This document shows positions 1-6,620 of a stretch of DNA of 6,678 nucleotides, piece by piece. How positions within the stretch are numbered: position 1 is the first letter of the stretch; each line of letters begins with the position of its first letter. Origin of the DNA: Caldifarciminota bacterium (lineage in GTDB: Bacteria > Hydrothermota > Tepidihabitantia > SM23-42); contig DAOVAN010000086.1 in assembly GCA_030671005.1 (NCBI GenBank), positions 1 to 6,678 on the forward strand, given 5' to 3'. Made by a program: the position numbers and the translations under genes. A model generated the notes under the pieces. It was not told the origin of the DNA. It did no database searches and was given only the letters and a program-made list of their open reading frames with translations.

Positions 1-23
1 CTAGCCAATGTAAATTTCCTCAT
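1..23 (-). CDS. 5' end of an unidentified, possibly exported protein (partial)
   Basis: Only the first seven codons are inside the window, reading M-R-K-F-T-L-A. The call rests on an ATG at 23-21, an AAGGAG Shine-Dalgarno sequence at 35-30 with a 6-nt spacer, and a position 44 nt downstream of the folE stop on the same strand. A basic M-R-K start running into small and hydrophobic residues fits the beginning of a signal peptide or lipoprotein leader, but seven residues cannot prove it. In other bacteria folE is often followed by folP or other folate genes; this N-terminus does not obviously resemble one. Function unknown. Confidence 0.5.
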
Positions 24-29
24 CAACTT

Positions 30-35
30 CTCCTT
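30..35 (-). promoter_or_regulatory. Shine-Dalgarno site of the left-edge gene
   Basis: AAGGAG on the minus strand, 6 nt before the ATG at 23. It is the strongest ribosome binding site in the window and the main evidence that a gene begins here. It also shows that this organism uses Shine-Dalgarno pairing, which makes its absence from the promoter-proximal genes meaningful. Confidence 0.6.
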
Positions 36-67
36 TTGGTATGTAGACGTGTGGGAATCAATAACCG

Positions 68-628
68 TTACTTACCTTTGATAAGCGAGAATGCCTCGGC
101 CCGCGTTGCACCAGAACGCATAACCCCCCGAATTGCCGAGGTAACGGTTAGGGTACCTGGTTTTTTTACGCCGATCATTGAGAGACAGAGATGCTCCGCC
201 TCAATAACAACCAACACACCCATCGGCTTGAGATTCGCCATCAAGAAGTCAGCTATTTCGTGCGTCAACCTTTCCTGCAACAGCGGTCTCTTGGCCATGA
301 CATCGATTACTCTCACCAAACTCGAGAATCCAGTTATCTTATTCGCCTTGGGTATGTATACGAGATGCGCCTTGCCAAAAAAAGGCAACAGATGGTGTTC
401 ACAAACTGAGTAGAACGGAATATCTTTAATGATGATCATCTCGTCTTCGTTCTTTGTCTTGTACGTCTTCAGCTCTTTCTTTGGGTCTTTATGAACACCG
501 GAAAATATCTCCTCGTACATTTTTGCGACACGTCTGGGTGTGTCTTTCAGTCCTTCGCGATTTCGATTTTCGCCAATCGCGTCAAGAACTGCGCTTACTG
601 CTTTTTCTATCTTTTTTTTGTCGACCAT
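68..628 (-). CDS. folE: GTP cyclohydrolase I (FolE), variant phosphate pocket
   Basis: A 186-residue protein of the GTP cyclohydrolase I family, which converts GTP to 7,8-dihydroneopterin triphosphate for folate and other pterins, and can feed queuosine synthesis. It is cytosolic, and the family forms decamers. The signature regions are intact: D-T-P-R-R-V-A-K-M-Y (29-38), C-E-H-H (76-79), Q-E-R-L (118-121) and E-H-L-C (145-148). C76, H79 and C148 match the zinc ligands of the E. coli enzyme, and H78 and H146 match its catalytic-region histidines. Two positions that bind the GTP triphosphate in E. coli are changed: K136 corresponds to S103, and R185 to I152 (M-I-G-V where M-R-G-V is usual). 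R139 is kept as R106. The gene overlaps the end of ftsH by 47 bp. The ATG at 628 is the only in-frame ATG near the expected start, but its nearest AGGAGG is 18 nt upstream. Family assignment is secure; activity on GTP is likely but unproven. Confidence 0.95.
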   Translation of the reverse strand: MVDKKKIEKAVSAVLDAIGENRNREGLKDTPRRVAKMYEEIFSGVHKDPKKELKTYKTKNEDEMIIIKDIPFYSVCEHHLLPFFGKAHLVYIPKANKITGFSSLVRVIDVMAKRPLLQERLTHEIADFLMANLKPMGVLVVIEAEHLCLSMIGVKKPGTLTVTSAIRGVMRSGATRAEAFSLIKGK

Positions 629-2450
629 CTTGGAAGATATTATCGACCTCCTCGCCTGATAAGATCTCTTTGTCCAAAAGCGTCCGCGCCAACATCTTCA
701 GCTTATCCAAATTCTTTTTGACGATCGACTCAGCTTCACTCTCTGCCTCGCCGACGATCCTCTTTACCTCTTCATCGATTTCTCGCGCCGTGGCCTCGGA
801 ATAGTCACGATGCATGCCGATCTCACGACCCAGGAATATCTCTTCCTGTTTTTCGCCATATGTCAGCGGGCCAAGCCGTTCGCTCATGCCCCACTCGCAA
901 ACCATCTTGCGCGCAAGTTTCGTTGCTTTTTCTATATCGTTACCCGCGCCCGTCGAGAGATCACCGAGCACGATCTTCTCGGCTGCCCTGCCGCCCAGCA
1001 TGTATGCCAGTTGGTTCACGCAATACGTCTTGGAATATGTCCTACGCTCATCAATGGGTAGTGACTGTGTCAAGCCCAACGCCATACCCCGTGGGATGAT
1101 CGTCACCTTATGTATGGGGTCCATTCCCGGCAGTGATTTGGCAACGAGCACGTGTCCACATTCATGATATGCAGTCAGTTTCTTCTCATCTTCTGAGATG
1201 AGTAGACTCTTGCGCTCAACACCCATGAGAATCTTGTCCTTGGCATCTTCAAACTCTGACATGGTAATCTTCTCTTTATCGCGACGTGCTGCCAAGAGCG
1301 CTGCCTCGTTAACCATATTTGAAAGGTCAGCACCGGAAAACCCTGGTGTGCCGCGTGCTAGAACTTCCATATCAACATTCGTATCGAGTGGTGTCTTGCG
1401 CGTATGCACCTTGAGGATTCCCAATCGACCCCGTATATCAGGCCGATCGAGAACAACAACGCGGTCAAATCTTCCTGGTCTCAGAAGTGCAGGGTCAAGG
1501 ATGTCAGGGCGATTCGTTGCTGCCATCAAAATTACCCCTTCGTTGACCTCAAAGCCGTCCATCTCGACCAGGAGTTGATTCAATGTCTGTTCGCGCTCAT
1601 CGTGTCCGCCACCGAGCCCAGCGCCCCGCAACCTGCCTACAGCATCGATCTCATCAACGAAAATGATACAGGGTGAGTTCTTCTTGGCTTGATCAAACAG
1701 ATCCCGCACGCGTGACGCGCCCACGCCCACAAACATCTCAACGAAATTTGAACCGCTTATTGAAATAAACGGCACACCTGCCTCACCGGCAACCGCTCTC
1801 GCCATCAAGGTTTTCCCAGTACCCGGAGGGCCGAGCAGCAAAACGCCCTTCGGTATACGGCCACCCAGGCGTGTGAATTTTCTGGGGGCTTTCAGGAATT
1901 CGATAACTTCGGTCAATTCCTCTTTCGCCTCATCAACCCCCGCGACGTCTTTGAATGTAACATTCAACCTATTTTCCAGGAGCACCTTGGCACGGCTCCG
2001 CCCAAATCCCAGAGCACGGTTCTGCCCCGACTGCATCTGACGAATGAAGAAAACCCAGACGCCAATTAGCAAAAGCCATGGCAGAATACTGACAATGATC
2101 CCACCCCATCCGGATTTCTGCTTCACCGTGACTTCAACGTTGTATTTCACGAGTTCCTCGGCGAGCGCTGGATCTTCGAAGGGTATTAGGGTTGTGAATT
2201 CGAAGAAAACGCCTTTTTCTTCAATGTCGATGGCCATCTGCAACTGCCCCTTGATTGACTTCTCGGTTATCGTAACCTCAGTAACATTATTCTGACGTAA
2301 CTCCTGGAGAAAAAGTGAATACGGGATTTCGACACTCTTACCACCACGATTCGAGAACTGAAGTACGACATACATCGGAATGGCAATAATCGCCACCCAC
2401 ACCAAGATTGTCGTCAACATACTCCGTTTGGTCGTAGGTTTATTTATCAT
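582..2450 (-). CDS. ftsH: ATP-dependent zinc metalloprotease FtsH
   Basis: A 622-residue membrane-anchored AAA+ protease of normal family length. It hexamerises in the inner membrane and extracts and degrades damaged or regulated membrane and cytosolic proteins. Order of parts: transmembrane segment 1 (about 11-31), an extracytoplasmic domain (about 35-112), transmembrane segment 2 (about 116-136), AAA domain with Walker A G-P-P-G-T-G-K-T (207-214), pore loop F-V-G (240-242), Walker B ending D266-E267, second region of homology around 311-330 with arginines R324 and R327, then the M41 protease domain. The zinc motif H-E-C-G-H (429-433) has cysteine where alanine is usual; D505 in G-N-D-I is the expected third ligand. 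The tail is coiled and charged (about 555-622), ending in a K/R/S-rich stretch. The ATG at 2450 overlaps the hpt stop by 11 bp and has an AGGAG site 6 nt upstream, indicating coupled translation within the tilS-hpt-ftsH-folE unit. Confidence 0.98.
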   Translation of the reverse strand: MINKPTTKRSMLTTILVWVAIIAIPMYVVLQFSNRGGKSVEIPYSLFLQELRQNNVTEVTITEKSIKGQLQMAIDIEEKGVFFEFTTLIPFEDPALAEELVKYNVEVTVKQKSGWGGIIVSILPWLLLIGVWVFFIRQMQSGQNRALGFGRSRAKVLLENRLNVTFKDVAGVDEAKEELTEVIEFLKAPRKFTRLGGRIPKGVLLLGPPGTGKTLMARAVAGEAGVPFISISGSNFVEMFVGVGASRVRDLFDQAKKNSPCIIFVDEIDAVGRLRGAGLGGGHDEREQTLNQLLVEMDGFEVNEGVILMAATNRPDILDPALLRPGRFDRVVVLDRPDIRGRLGILKVHTRKTPLDTNVDMEVLARGTPGFSGADLSNMVNEAALLAARRDKEKITMSEFEDAKDKILMGVERKSLLISEDEKKLTAYHECGHVLVAKSLPGMDPIHKVTIIPRGMALGLTQSLPIDERRTYSKTYCVNQLAYMLGGRAAEKIVLGDLSTGAGNDIEKATKLARKMVCEWGMSERLGPLTYGEKQEEIFLGREIGMHRDYSEATAREIDEEVKRIVGEAESEAESIVKKNLDKLKMLARTLLDKEILSGEEVDNIFQDGRQKKDRKSSKRSS

Positions 2451-2949
2451 CTAGTACTCCTATGCATTTTAGATTGCGGTATCGATTGTCATAATCCAAA
2501 CCGTAACCAACAACAAACACACCCGGAATTGTGAAACCAACATAGGTCAACCGTACATCAACCACACGTCTTGTTTCCTTGTTGAGCAATGAACAAACTG
2601 CCAGACTGCGTGGTTTCCGTGTGTATAGATTCTCGATTATGTAACTGACCGTACGTCCGGTATCGATTATGTCTTCAACCAATATCACGTCTCGATCTTC
2701 GATATTGAGCGACAGGTCATGCGTGATTCGCACAACGCCGCTCGACTCGCTTCCGTCATAACTGTGAATCGACAGGAAATCTATTTCCACCGGTATTTCT
2801 ATCTCCCTCAGTAAATCAGCCAAGAATACGAACGCGCCTTTCAATACGCCAATAAGAATAGGCTTTCTATCCTTGTACTCTTTGTTTATCTTCTTGCCAA
2901 TCTCTTGTACTTTCTGTTGTATTTCAGTTTCCTTAATCAAAACGTTCAA
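2440..2949 (-). CDS. hpt: Hypoxanthine/guanine phosphoribosyltransferase
   Basis: A 169-residue cytosolic purine salvage enzyme that joins hypoxanthine or guanine to PRPP to give IMP or GMP. Visible motifs are L-K-G-A-F (36-40) of the pyrophosphate loop, the PRPP-binding segment V-I-L-V-E-D-I-I-D-T-G-R-T (88-100) with its acidic pair E92-D93 and D96, the purine-contacting lysine K124 in L-L-N-K, and the V-G-F-x-I-P...G-Y-G-L-D-Y region (137-153) near the C-terminus. Length is normal for bacterial Hpt. The reading frame has no ATG at its front; it begins at a TTG (2949-2947) that overlaps the end of tilS by 17 bp, with a weak G-G-T-G-G purine run 6 nt upstream. A second TTG lies three codons in (2940) and would give 166 residues. 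The overlaps with tilS and ftsH point to one polycistronic mRNA. Identity is certain; the exact start is less so. Confidence 0.96.
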   Translation of the reverse strand: MNVLIKETEIQQKVQEIGKKINKEYKDRKPILIGVLKGAFVFLADLLREIEIPVEIDFLSIHSYDGSESSGVVRITHDLSLNIEDRDVILVEDIIDTGRTVSYIIENLYTRKPRSLAVCSLLNKETRRVVDVRLTYVGFTIPGVFVVGYGLDYDNRYRNLKCIGVLDDK

Positions 2950-4303
2950 AATCCACCACCAGATATTTCTTTGTTTGTTCGTTCACAAAACCCCTGTAAG
3001 CACGCGCAACACCAATTACCCATAATATACCTCTCTGGTCGCATAACATCAGAATATCATCACGCTCACGCGGCGCTATCCGGCATTCACTGAAAATCTT
3101 CTTCACCTTCTTCTTACCGATCTTCGTTTCAACAACATCCCCGAGATTTCTGTTTCGGATGTACAAGGGTAACTCAAGGCCACACATGTCAAACACTTCA
3201 CGATTGCCGCGTGATTTTCTCAAATCATGTTTCTTTTCGACTCTCAGACTCAGCCTATAATCACGAACTAAAACGACACCCGCATCCAAATCCACAGGAA
3301 CCGCGAGCTTCGGTTTCGGCCCAATCTTTACGATGGCGATGTTTTCGTGCTCCCGCTGCGCATAGATACCCTTTGGCAAACTGACCCGCTTACTACACTC
3401 TTTGTCTGTTAGACTGATGATTGAATGATAATGTTTACTTTCATAGCCATCAAGACTTCCACTCAGCTCTTGTACCGCCTTCATCACGAGCCGGCTCACG
3501 ATTGAGAAATTATATCTCATTATCTTGTTTGTGTCAAGTAATACACAGTCTTTAGTACTCTTCACCGCTCTTTGGTACACCTTTTCTGCCTGTTTCCAAA
3601 GATACTCGTCGTCTTGCTTCAGTATCCAAACCTCTCGCTCTATTGCCTCATGTATCTCTGGATTCAGCCGTTCTAATACCAGCAGAACCTTGAGCCTCAT
3701 TACATTGCGACGATGATCTAGTGACAGATTGGTTTCATCCACGGAATATGCTAGTTGCCTGGCACTGAGATACTTCAATATGTCTTGTTTCTTAGAACTA
3801 ATCAGCGGCCTGACAAACGGCGGGCGCACCGCAGCGATCGACCGTAATCCGCGCATGCCACTACCGCGTACGACATTAAGCAGAAAGGTCTCAACAAAAT
3901 CATCCAAATTATGGCCGAGCACGATTCTCTGCGCACCTGTTTTCTTCCAATGCTTCTCCAGGGCTCGATAGCGCGCGATTCTGGCTGACGCCTCGATGCC
4001 CTCTTTTCTCTTGTGGACCTTCACCCTGAGAACTTTATAATCAGTGTTGTAGCGGCCCGCATAATCCTGTGTCATCCTCTCCTCGCGCTTCAGTACGATA
4101 CTGGGCCGTAAACCATGATTTACGTAGACAAGTTCGAATGCTATCTGTCCAGCAAACAGATTATGCAAGATATCCAAAACGCATACTGAATCAGGCCCTG
4201 CCGAAAAGGCTATCATCACTTTTGTTACGTCATCGAACATGCTGTGTTGTTCAATTGTCATTTTTACTCGGTTTTTCAATGAATGAACGATCTTCGCATC
4301 CAT
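2933..4303 (-). CDS. tilS: tRNA(Ile)-lysidine synthetase TilS
   Basis: An N-type PP-loop ATPase that adenylates and attaches lysine to C34 of the CAU-anticodon tRNA-Ile, making it read AUA as isoleucine. It is cytosolic. From the ATG at 4303 the protein has 456 residues, normal for two- or three-domain TilS. Visible: the PP-loop at 34-39, reading S-A-G-P-D-S where S-G-G-x-D-S is usual; V-N-H-G-L-R (61-66); the G-H-N-x-D-D-x-x-E-T segment (130-139), with F136 replacing the usual Q of D-D-Q; the tRNA-binding D-E-T-N...R-N-x-x-R segment (189-203); and a C-terminal domain with L-G-D-V-V and a K-K-K-V-K-K-I-F run (about 390-410). The frame stays open six bases further, to a TTG at 4309, but that TTG lies inside the predicted -10 box, so ATG 4303 is preferred. 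There is no Shine-Dalgarno sequence. It is the first gene of the cluster with hpt, ftsH and folE. Confidence 0.94.
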   Translation of the reverse strand: MDAKIVHSLKNRVKMTIEQHSMFDDVTKVMIAFSAGPDSVCVLDILHNLFAGQIAFELVYVNHGLRPSIVLKREERMTQDYAGRYNTDYKVLRVKVHKRKEGIEASARIARYRALEKHWKKTGAQRIVLGHNLDDFVETFLLNVVRGSGMRGLRSIAAVRPPFVRPLISSKKQDILKYLSARQLAYSVDETNLSLDHRRNVMRLKVLLVLERLNPEIHEAIEREVWILKQDDEYLWKQAEKVYQRAVKSTKDCVLLDTNKIMRYNFSIVSRLVMKAVQELSGSLDGYESKHYHSIISLTDKECSKRVSLPKGIYAQREHENIAIVKIGPKPKLAVPVDLDAGVVLVRDYRLSLRVEKKHDLRKSRGNREVFDMCGLELPLYIRNRNLGDVVETKIGKKKVKKIFSECRIAPRERDDILMLCDQRGILWVIGVARAYRGFVNEQTKKYLVVDFERFD

Positions 4304-4308
4304 AATCA

Positions 4309-4336
4309 ATTATATTGATATTTGGTGAGAAAACAA
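4309..4336 (-). promoter_or_regulatory. Predicted promoter of the tilS-hpt-ftsH-folE operon
   Basis: On the minus strand a -35-like TTGTTT (4336-4331), a 16-bp spacer and a consensus TATAAT (4314-4309). Only 5 nt separate the -10 box from the tilS ATG at 4303, so the expected transcription start lies on or beside the start codon and the message would be leaderless. The -35 is imperfect; the -10 is exact. Confidence 0.65.
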
Positions 4337-4402
4337 TGAATACGTGCACCAACACGTTCTATGCTCTGCATGTTTGGTTTAATGAACTAAGATTTGGGGA
4401 AA

Positions 4403-5053
4403 TTAGACTTTCTGATGAATATCGGCCTCGAGTTGTTTCTCTGTGCGTTTCAATATCTCCAACAAATCTGCGATCGCGTACAGGTGACCAGGTAAATCAT
4501 TGAGCATATTTTCGAGAGCAATCTTTGACAAATCAATTCCCTTCCTTATTACCTTTATCGTCCCATCTTCTTCTAACTTCGTGACCTCTTCGTCAAGAAA
4601 ATCGTCGATGAATCCCGAAACCAATCTACCCGCCTTGGCTGCGATTAAGGTATGATACCAGACGACGTCATCGAAATCCTGCTTGATGTTTTCAGGAATA
4701 CCTGCATTCTCTAATTCTTTTATGAAAGCATTAGCCTCCTTGAAGTACTGATAAGCGAGTCGATAGATCACATATTCTTCAGGGTTAATTTCAGGCACCT
4801 CCTCATCGCTAGCAGTTTCCAAATCGATGCCCTGCTCTTGCGCCATCTTTCGGATCATCTTTTTTGTCTTACCAAAAATCTCTTTCAAATCATTCACGAA
4901 TATTTCTGGGTCATAAGGATCTTCACCCTTACGGTAGTGATCAAGGAGTCTTTCCTGGTCATCTTTGTATACACGGCATTTCTCTCGCTCATCGCACCGA
5001 TCGCAGCGGTAATCACAGTAATTAAATGGAGGTGGCTTAAACTTCTCACTCAT
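4403..5053 (-). CDS. Uncharacterised protein with N-terminal four-cysteine cluster
   Basis: A 216-residue soluble protein with no signal peptide or membrane segment. Near the N-terminus four cysteines are spaced C-x3-C-x2-C-x5-C (C13, C17, C20, C26) in an N-Y-C-D-Y-R-C-D-R-C context, suitable for a zinc site or an iron-sulfur cluster. From memory, similar N-Y-C-D-x-x-C-x-x-C-P openings occur in uncharacterised proteins of several phyla, but this could not be searched. The rest looks mainly helical and acidic: basic helix 53-73, acidic stretch 78-92, then helices with W132-Y133-H134 followed by A-A-K-A-G-R-L (138-144), and a charged C-terminal helix (about 195-216). It has its own strong promoter, no Shine-Dalgarno site, and lies between the rhomboid gene and tilS. 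No function can be assigned. A metal-binding or redox-sensing role is only a guess. Confidence 0.88.
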   Translation of the reverse strand: MSEKFKPPPFNYCDYRCDRCDEREKCRVYKDDQERLLDHYRKGEDPYDPEIFVNDLKEIFGKTKKMIRKMAQEQGIDLETASDEEVPEINPEEYVIYRLAYQYFKEANAFIKELENAGIPENIKQDFDDVVWYHTLIAAKAGRLVSGFIDDFLDEEVTKLEEDGTIKVIRKGIDLSKIALENMLNDLPGHLYAIADLLEILKRTEKQLEADIHQKV

Positions 5054-5058
5054 GGTTT

Positions 5059-5087
5059 AGTATACACAACTTAAAAATGGAAGTCAA
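5059..5087 (-). promoter_or_regulatory. Predicted promoter of the four-cysteine protein gene
   Basis: On the minus strand TTGACT (5087-5082), a 17-bp spacer and TATACT (5064-5059): a near-consensus sigma70 promoter. The -10 box ends 5 nt before the ATG at 5053, which predicts a leaderless mRNA. No Shine-Dalgarno sequence precedes the ATG. The region 5054-5141 contains nothing else that can be supported, and no intrinsic terminator for the rhomboid gene is visible. Confidence 0.75.
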
Positions 5088-5141
5088 TGCCGTGATGGGT
5101 ACGATATATACACATCAAGGCAACGCTGTCAAATGAATCTG

Positions 5142-6542
5142 TTATCTTGGTGCCCAATCCGGATATTCCTTGTGAAGAAAAGCAAGGGCGTTCTGGGCCA
5201 TCTTTTCATCTTTCAGTTTGTGTTTGAACAACAAATGGGTGCGGTATATCGCCTTGGGCCTTACCAGACCAGAACGGTGTATCTGTATGTATATACCATA
5301 CGTGGTAACTGCCTCTTCATGCCGTCCTGATTGCTCATAGTAATTTGCGAGTTTATACATATTCTTTTCAGAAAGTCCCTTTGTCAAACCCTTCTCCTCC
5401 ATCTCTTCCCGGATTGCATGAATAAACTCATCGTTATTCATTCGCAGGGCTATTTCCATTGCCTTATTATACATAGTCAAGGCATCGTCGTGGTTTCCTT
5501 TCTCGCAATAAAGACGGGCAACGATCAGGGGAGCATCTTGATTCTGCGTCTCTTCATTTATGACTTGAAGGAGTATGGGAATCGCCGCCATTGTATCACC
5601 CATGTCCAACAGCCGGTTAGCCTGTTTCATCCTCGGTGAGAATTTCAACTTCTCGAAACTGTCCTCAACCATCGGTTCAATATATTTCTTCTCAATTCCA
5701 AGATACCTGAAGGAAGCACCCATCGCAGCACCAAAGACAAAACCGCCAATATGAGTCCAGTAGGCAGTTCCAGATTCCATACCCCAAGTAGCACCGATAA
5801 TCTGCTGCACGAACCATATCGCTAGTGCAATGCCGGCATAGATTGAGAAAGTGCCGACATAAGGCCTCAGGAAAAACCAGATGAAATAGGCAAAGCGGAC
5901 TTTTGTCTTGTAGTGGCGTATCATGAACGCACCCATGATTCCAGCAATGGCACCCGATGCACCTATCAGTGGAACCGTGCTCTTCGGAAACGCCACGGCG
6001 TGGAATATTCCCGCAACAACACCGGCAACGATATATAATCCCAGGAATACTTTCCAGCTCCAATCATCCTCGATATTGCACCCTACCAGCCAGAGAAAGA
6101 GCATGTTGAACAACAAATGGAAGAAATTCGCGTGTATGAACAATGAAGAAAAGAGCCTAAGGATATTGAATTCACTGGGCCTGAAACCAAACTGTTCGAA
6201 GACCAGGTGACTGCTCTTTTCCTTATAGTGCTCATAAAGATTCTTCCACTGTCGATAATCTTCTGTCCCGGCAGGAATTATCTCCCCGGTAAGGATACGT
6301 TCGCGTATTTTCTCATAATCTACTTCCTGCAACAGGTTAGGATCGGTTTCGATGAATCGGTATGCGTAGTGTGATTCGATTTCCAGCATCCGTTGATGGA
6401 GCTGCTCCAATTCGCCTACCTGGCCACCAAGCACAAGGCTCGTGATGATCCAGATAATCGAGTTGAACGCGATCAGCCCGATCGTCACATAGGGCAGTCG
6501 CCTGACCCCTTCTTCACTACCTACCGGAATAATGAAAAACAT
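5142..6542 (-). CDS. Rhomboid-family intramembrane serine protease with TPR-like C-terminal domain
   Basis: A 466-residue membrane protein that should cleave transmembrane substrates within the bilayer. Its N-terminus, I-I-P-V-G-S-E-E-G-V-R-R (4-15), resembles the usual opening of bacterial rhomboids. Hydrophobic segments lie at about 17-38, 127-153, 162-186, 190-208, 216-250 and 259-280. The active site is intact: catalytic serine S196 in G-A-S-G (194-197), catalytic histidine H264 in H-I-G-G (264-267), and the H142-x3-N146 pair of the second membrane segment. A hydrophilic stretch of about 85 residues (41-125) separates the first two membrane segments, longer than in the minimal E. coli GlpG core. 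Residues about 303-460 are helical and TPR-like, with A-R-L-Y...G-N-H-D-D-A-L-T-M-Y and L-A-N-Y-Y-E...G-R-H-E-E-A-V-T-T-Y repeats. The frame is open to a TTG at 6566, but that codon lies inside the promoter spacer, so ATG 6542 is chosen. Natural substrates are unknown. Confidence 0.93.
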   Translation of the reverse strand: MFFIIPVGSEEGVRRLPYVTIGLIAFNSIIWIITSLVLGGQVGELEQLHQRMLEIESHYAYRFIETDPNLLQEVDYEKIRERILTGEIIPAGTEDYRQWKNLYEHYKEKSSHLVFEQFGFRPSEFNILRLFSSLFIHANFFHLLFNMLFLWLVGCNIEDDWSWKVFLGLYIVAGVVAGIFHAVAFPKSTVPLIGASGAIAGIMGAFMIRHYKTKVRFAYFIWFFLRPYVGTFSIYAGIALAIWFVQQIIGATWGMESGTAYWTHIGGFVFGAAMGASFRYLGIEKKYIEPMVEDSFEKLKFSPRMKQANRLLDMGDTMAAIPILLQVINEETQNQDAPLIVARLYCEKGNHDDALTMYNKAMEIALRMNNDEFIHAIREEMEEKGLTKGLSEKNMYKLANYYEQSGRHEEAVTTYGIYIQIHRSGLVRPKAIYRTHLLFKHKLKDEKMAQNALAFLHKEYPDWAPR

Positions 6543-6548
6543 CAAGCA

Positions 6549-6577
6549 AATATAACCGAAATTCAAAAATTTGTCAA
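6549..6577 (-). promoter_or_regulatory. Predicted promoter of the rhomboid gene
   Basis: On the minus strand a perfect TTGACA -35 (6577-6572), an optimal 17-bp spacer and TATATT (6554-6549). Six bases separate the -10 box from the ATG at 6542, which puts the nominal +1 on the A of that ATG. No Shine-Dalgarno sequence is present. It is arranged back to back with the tRNA promoter, the two -35 elements being 8 bp apart. Confidence 0.8.
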
Positions 6578-6585
6578 CAAAAATC

Positions 6586-6613
6586 GTGACTTTTCCATAT
6601 TCTGGTGTATAAT
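6586..6613 (+). promoter_or_regulatory. Predicted promoter of the tRNA gene
   Basis: On the plus strand a GTGACT -35-like hexamer (6586-6591), a 16-bp spacer and a consensus TATAAT (6608-6613). Counting the usual 6 nt beyond the -10 box gives a transcription start near A6620, directly before the predicted first base of the tRNA at 6621. Confidence 0.65.
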
Positions 6614-6620
6614 CACAACA

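Noticed and set aside
814..1578. Plus-strand open frames opposite ftsH
   Set aside because: They are antisense to strongly conserved FtsH coding sequence, have no recognisable protein motifs, and reflect the codon structure of the real gene.
2933..2949. Possible frameshift at the tilS-hpt junction
   Set aside because: Both proteins are complete at their ends; the 17-bp overlap is a normal operon overlap with a TTG start for hpt.
4322..4390. Short inverted repeats (ACGTG...CACGT; ATGC...GCAT) between the four-cysteine gene and tilS
   Set aside because: Stems of only 4 or 5 bp without a T-run; too weak to call a terminator, operator or riboswitch.
5054..5141. Possible terminator or small RNA downstream of the rhomboid gene
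   Set aside because: No stable stem followed by T residues; the only supported signal is the promoter at 5059-5087.
5692..6063. Cysteine-rich minus-strand frame of 123 codons
   Set aside because: It lies wholly inside the rhomboid gene in another frame; the rhomboid frame carries the conserved active-site motifs. No ribosome binding site of its own was seen.
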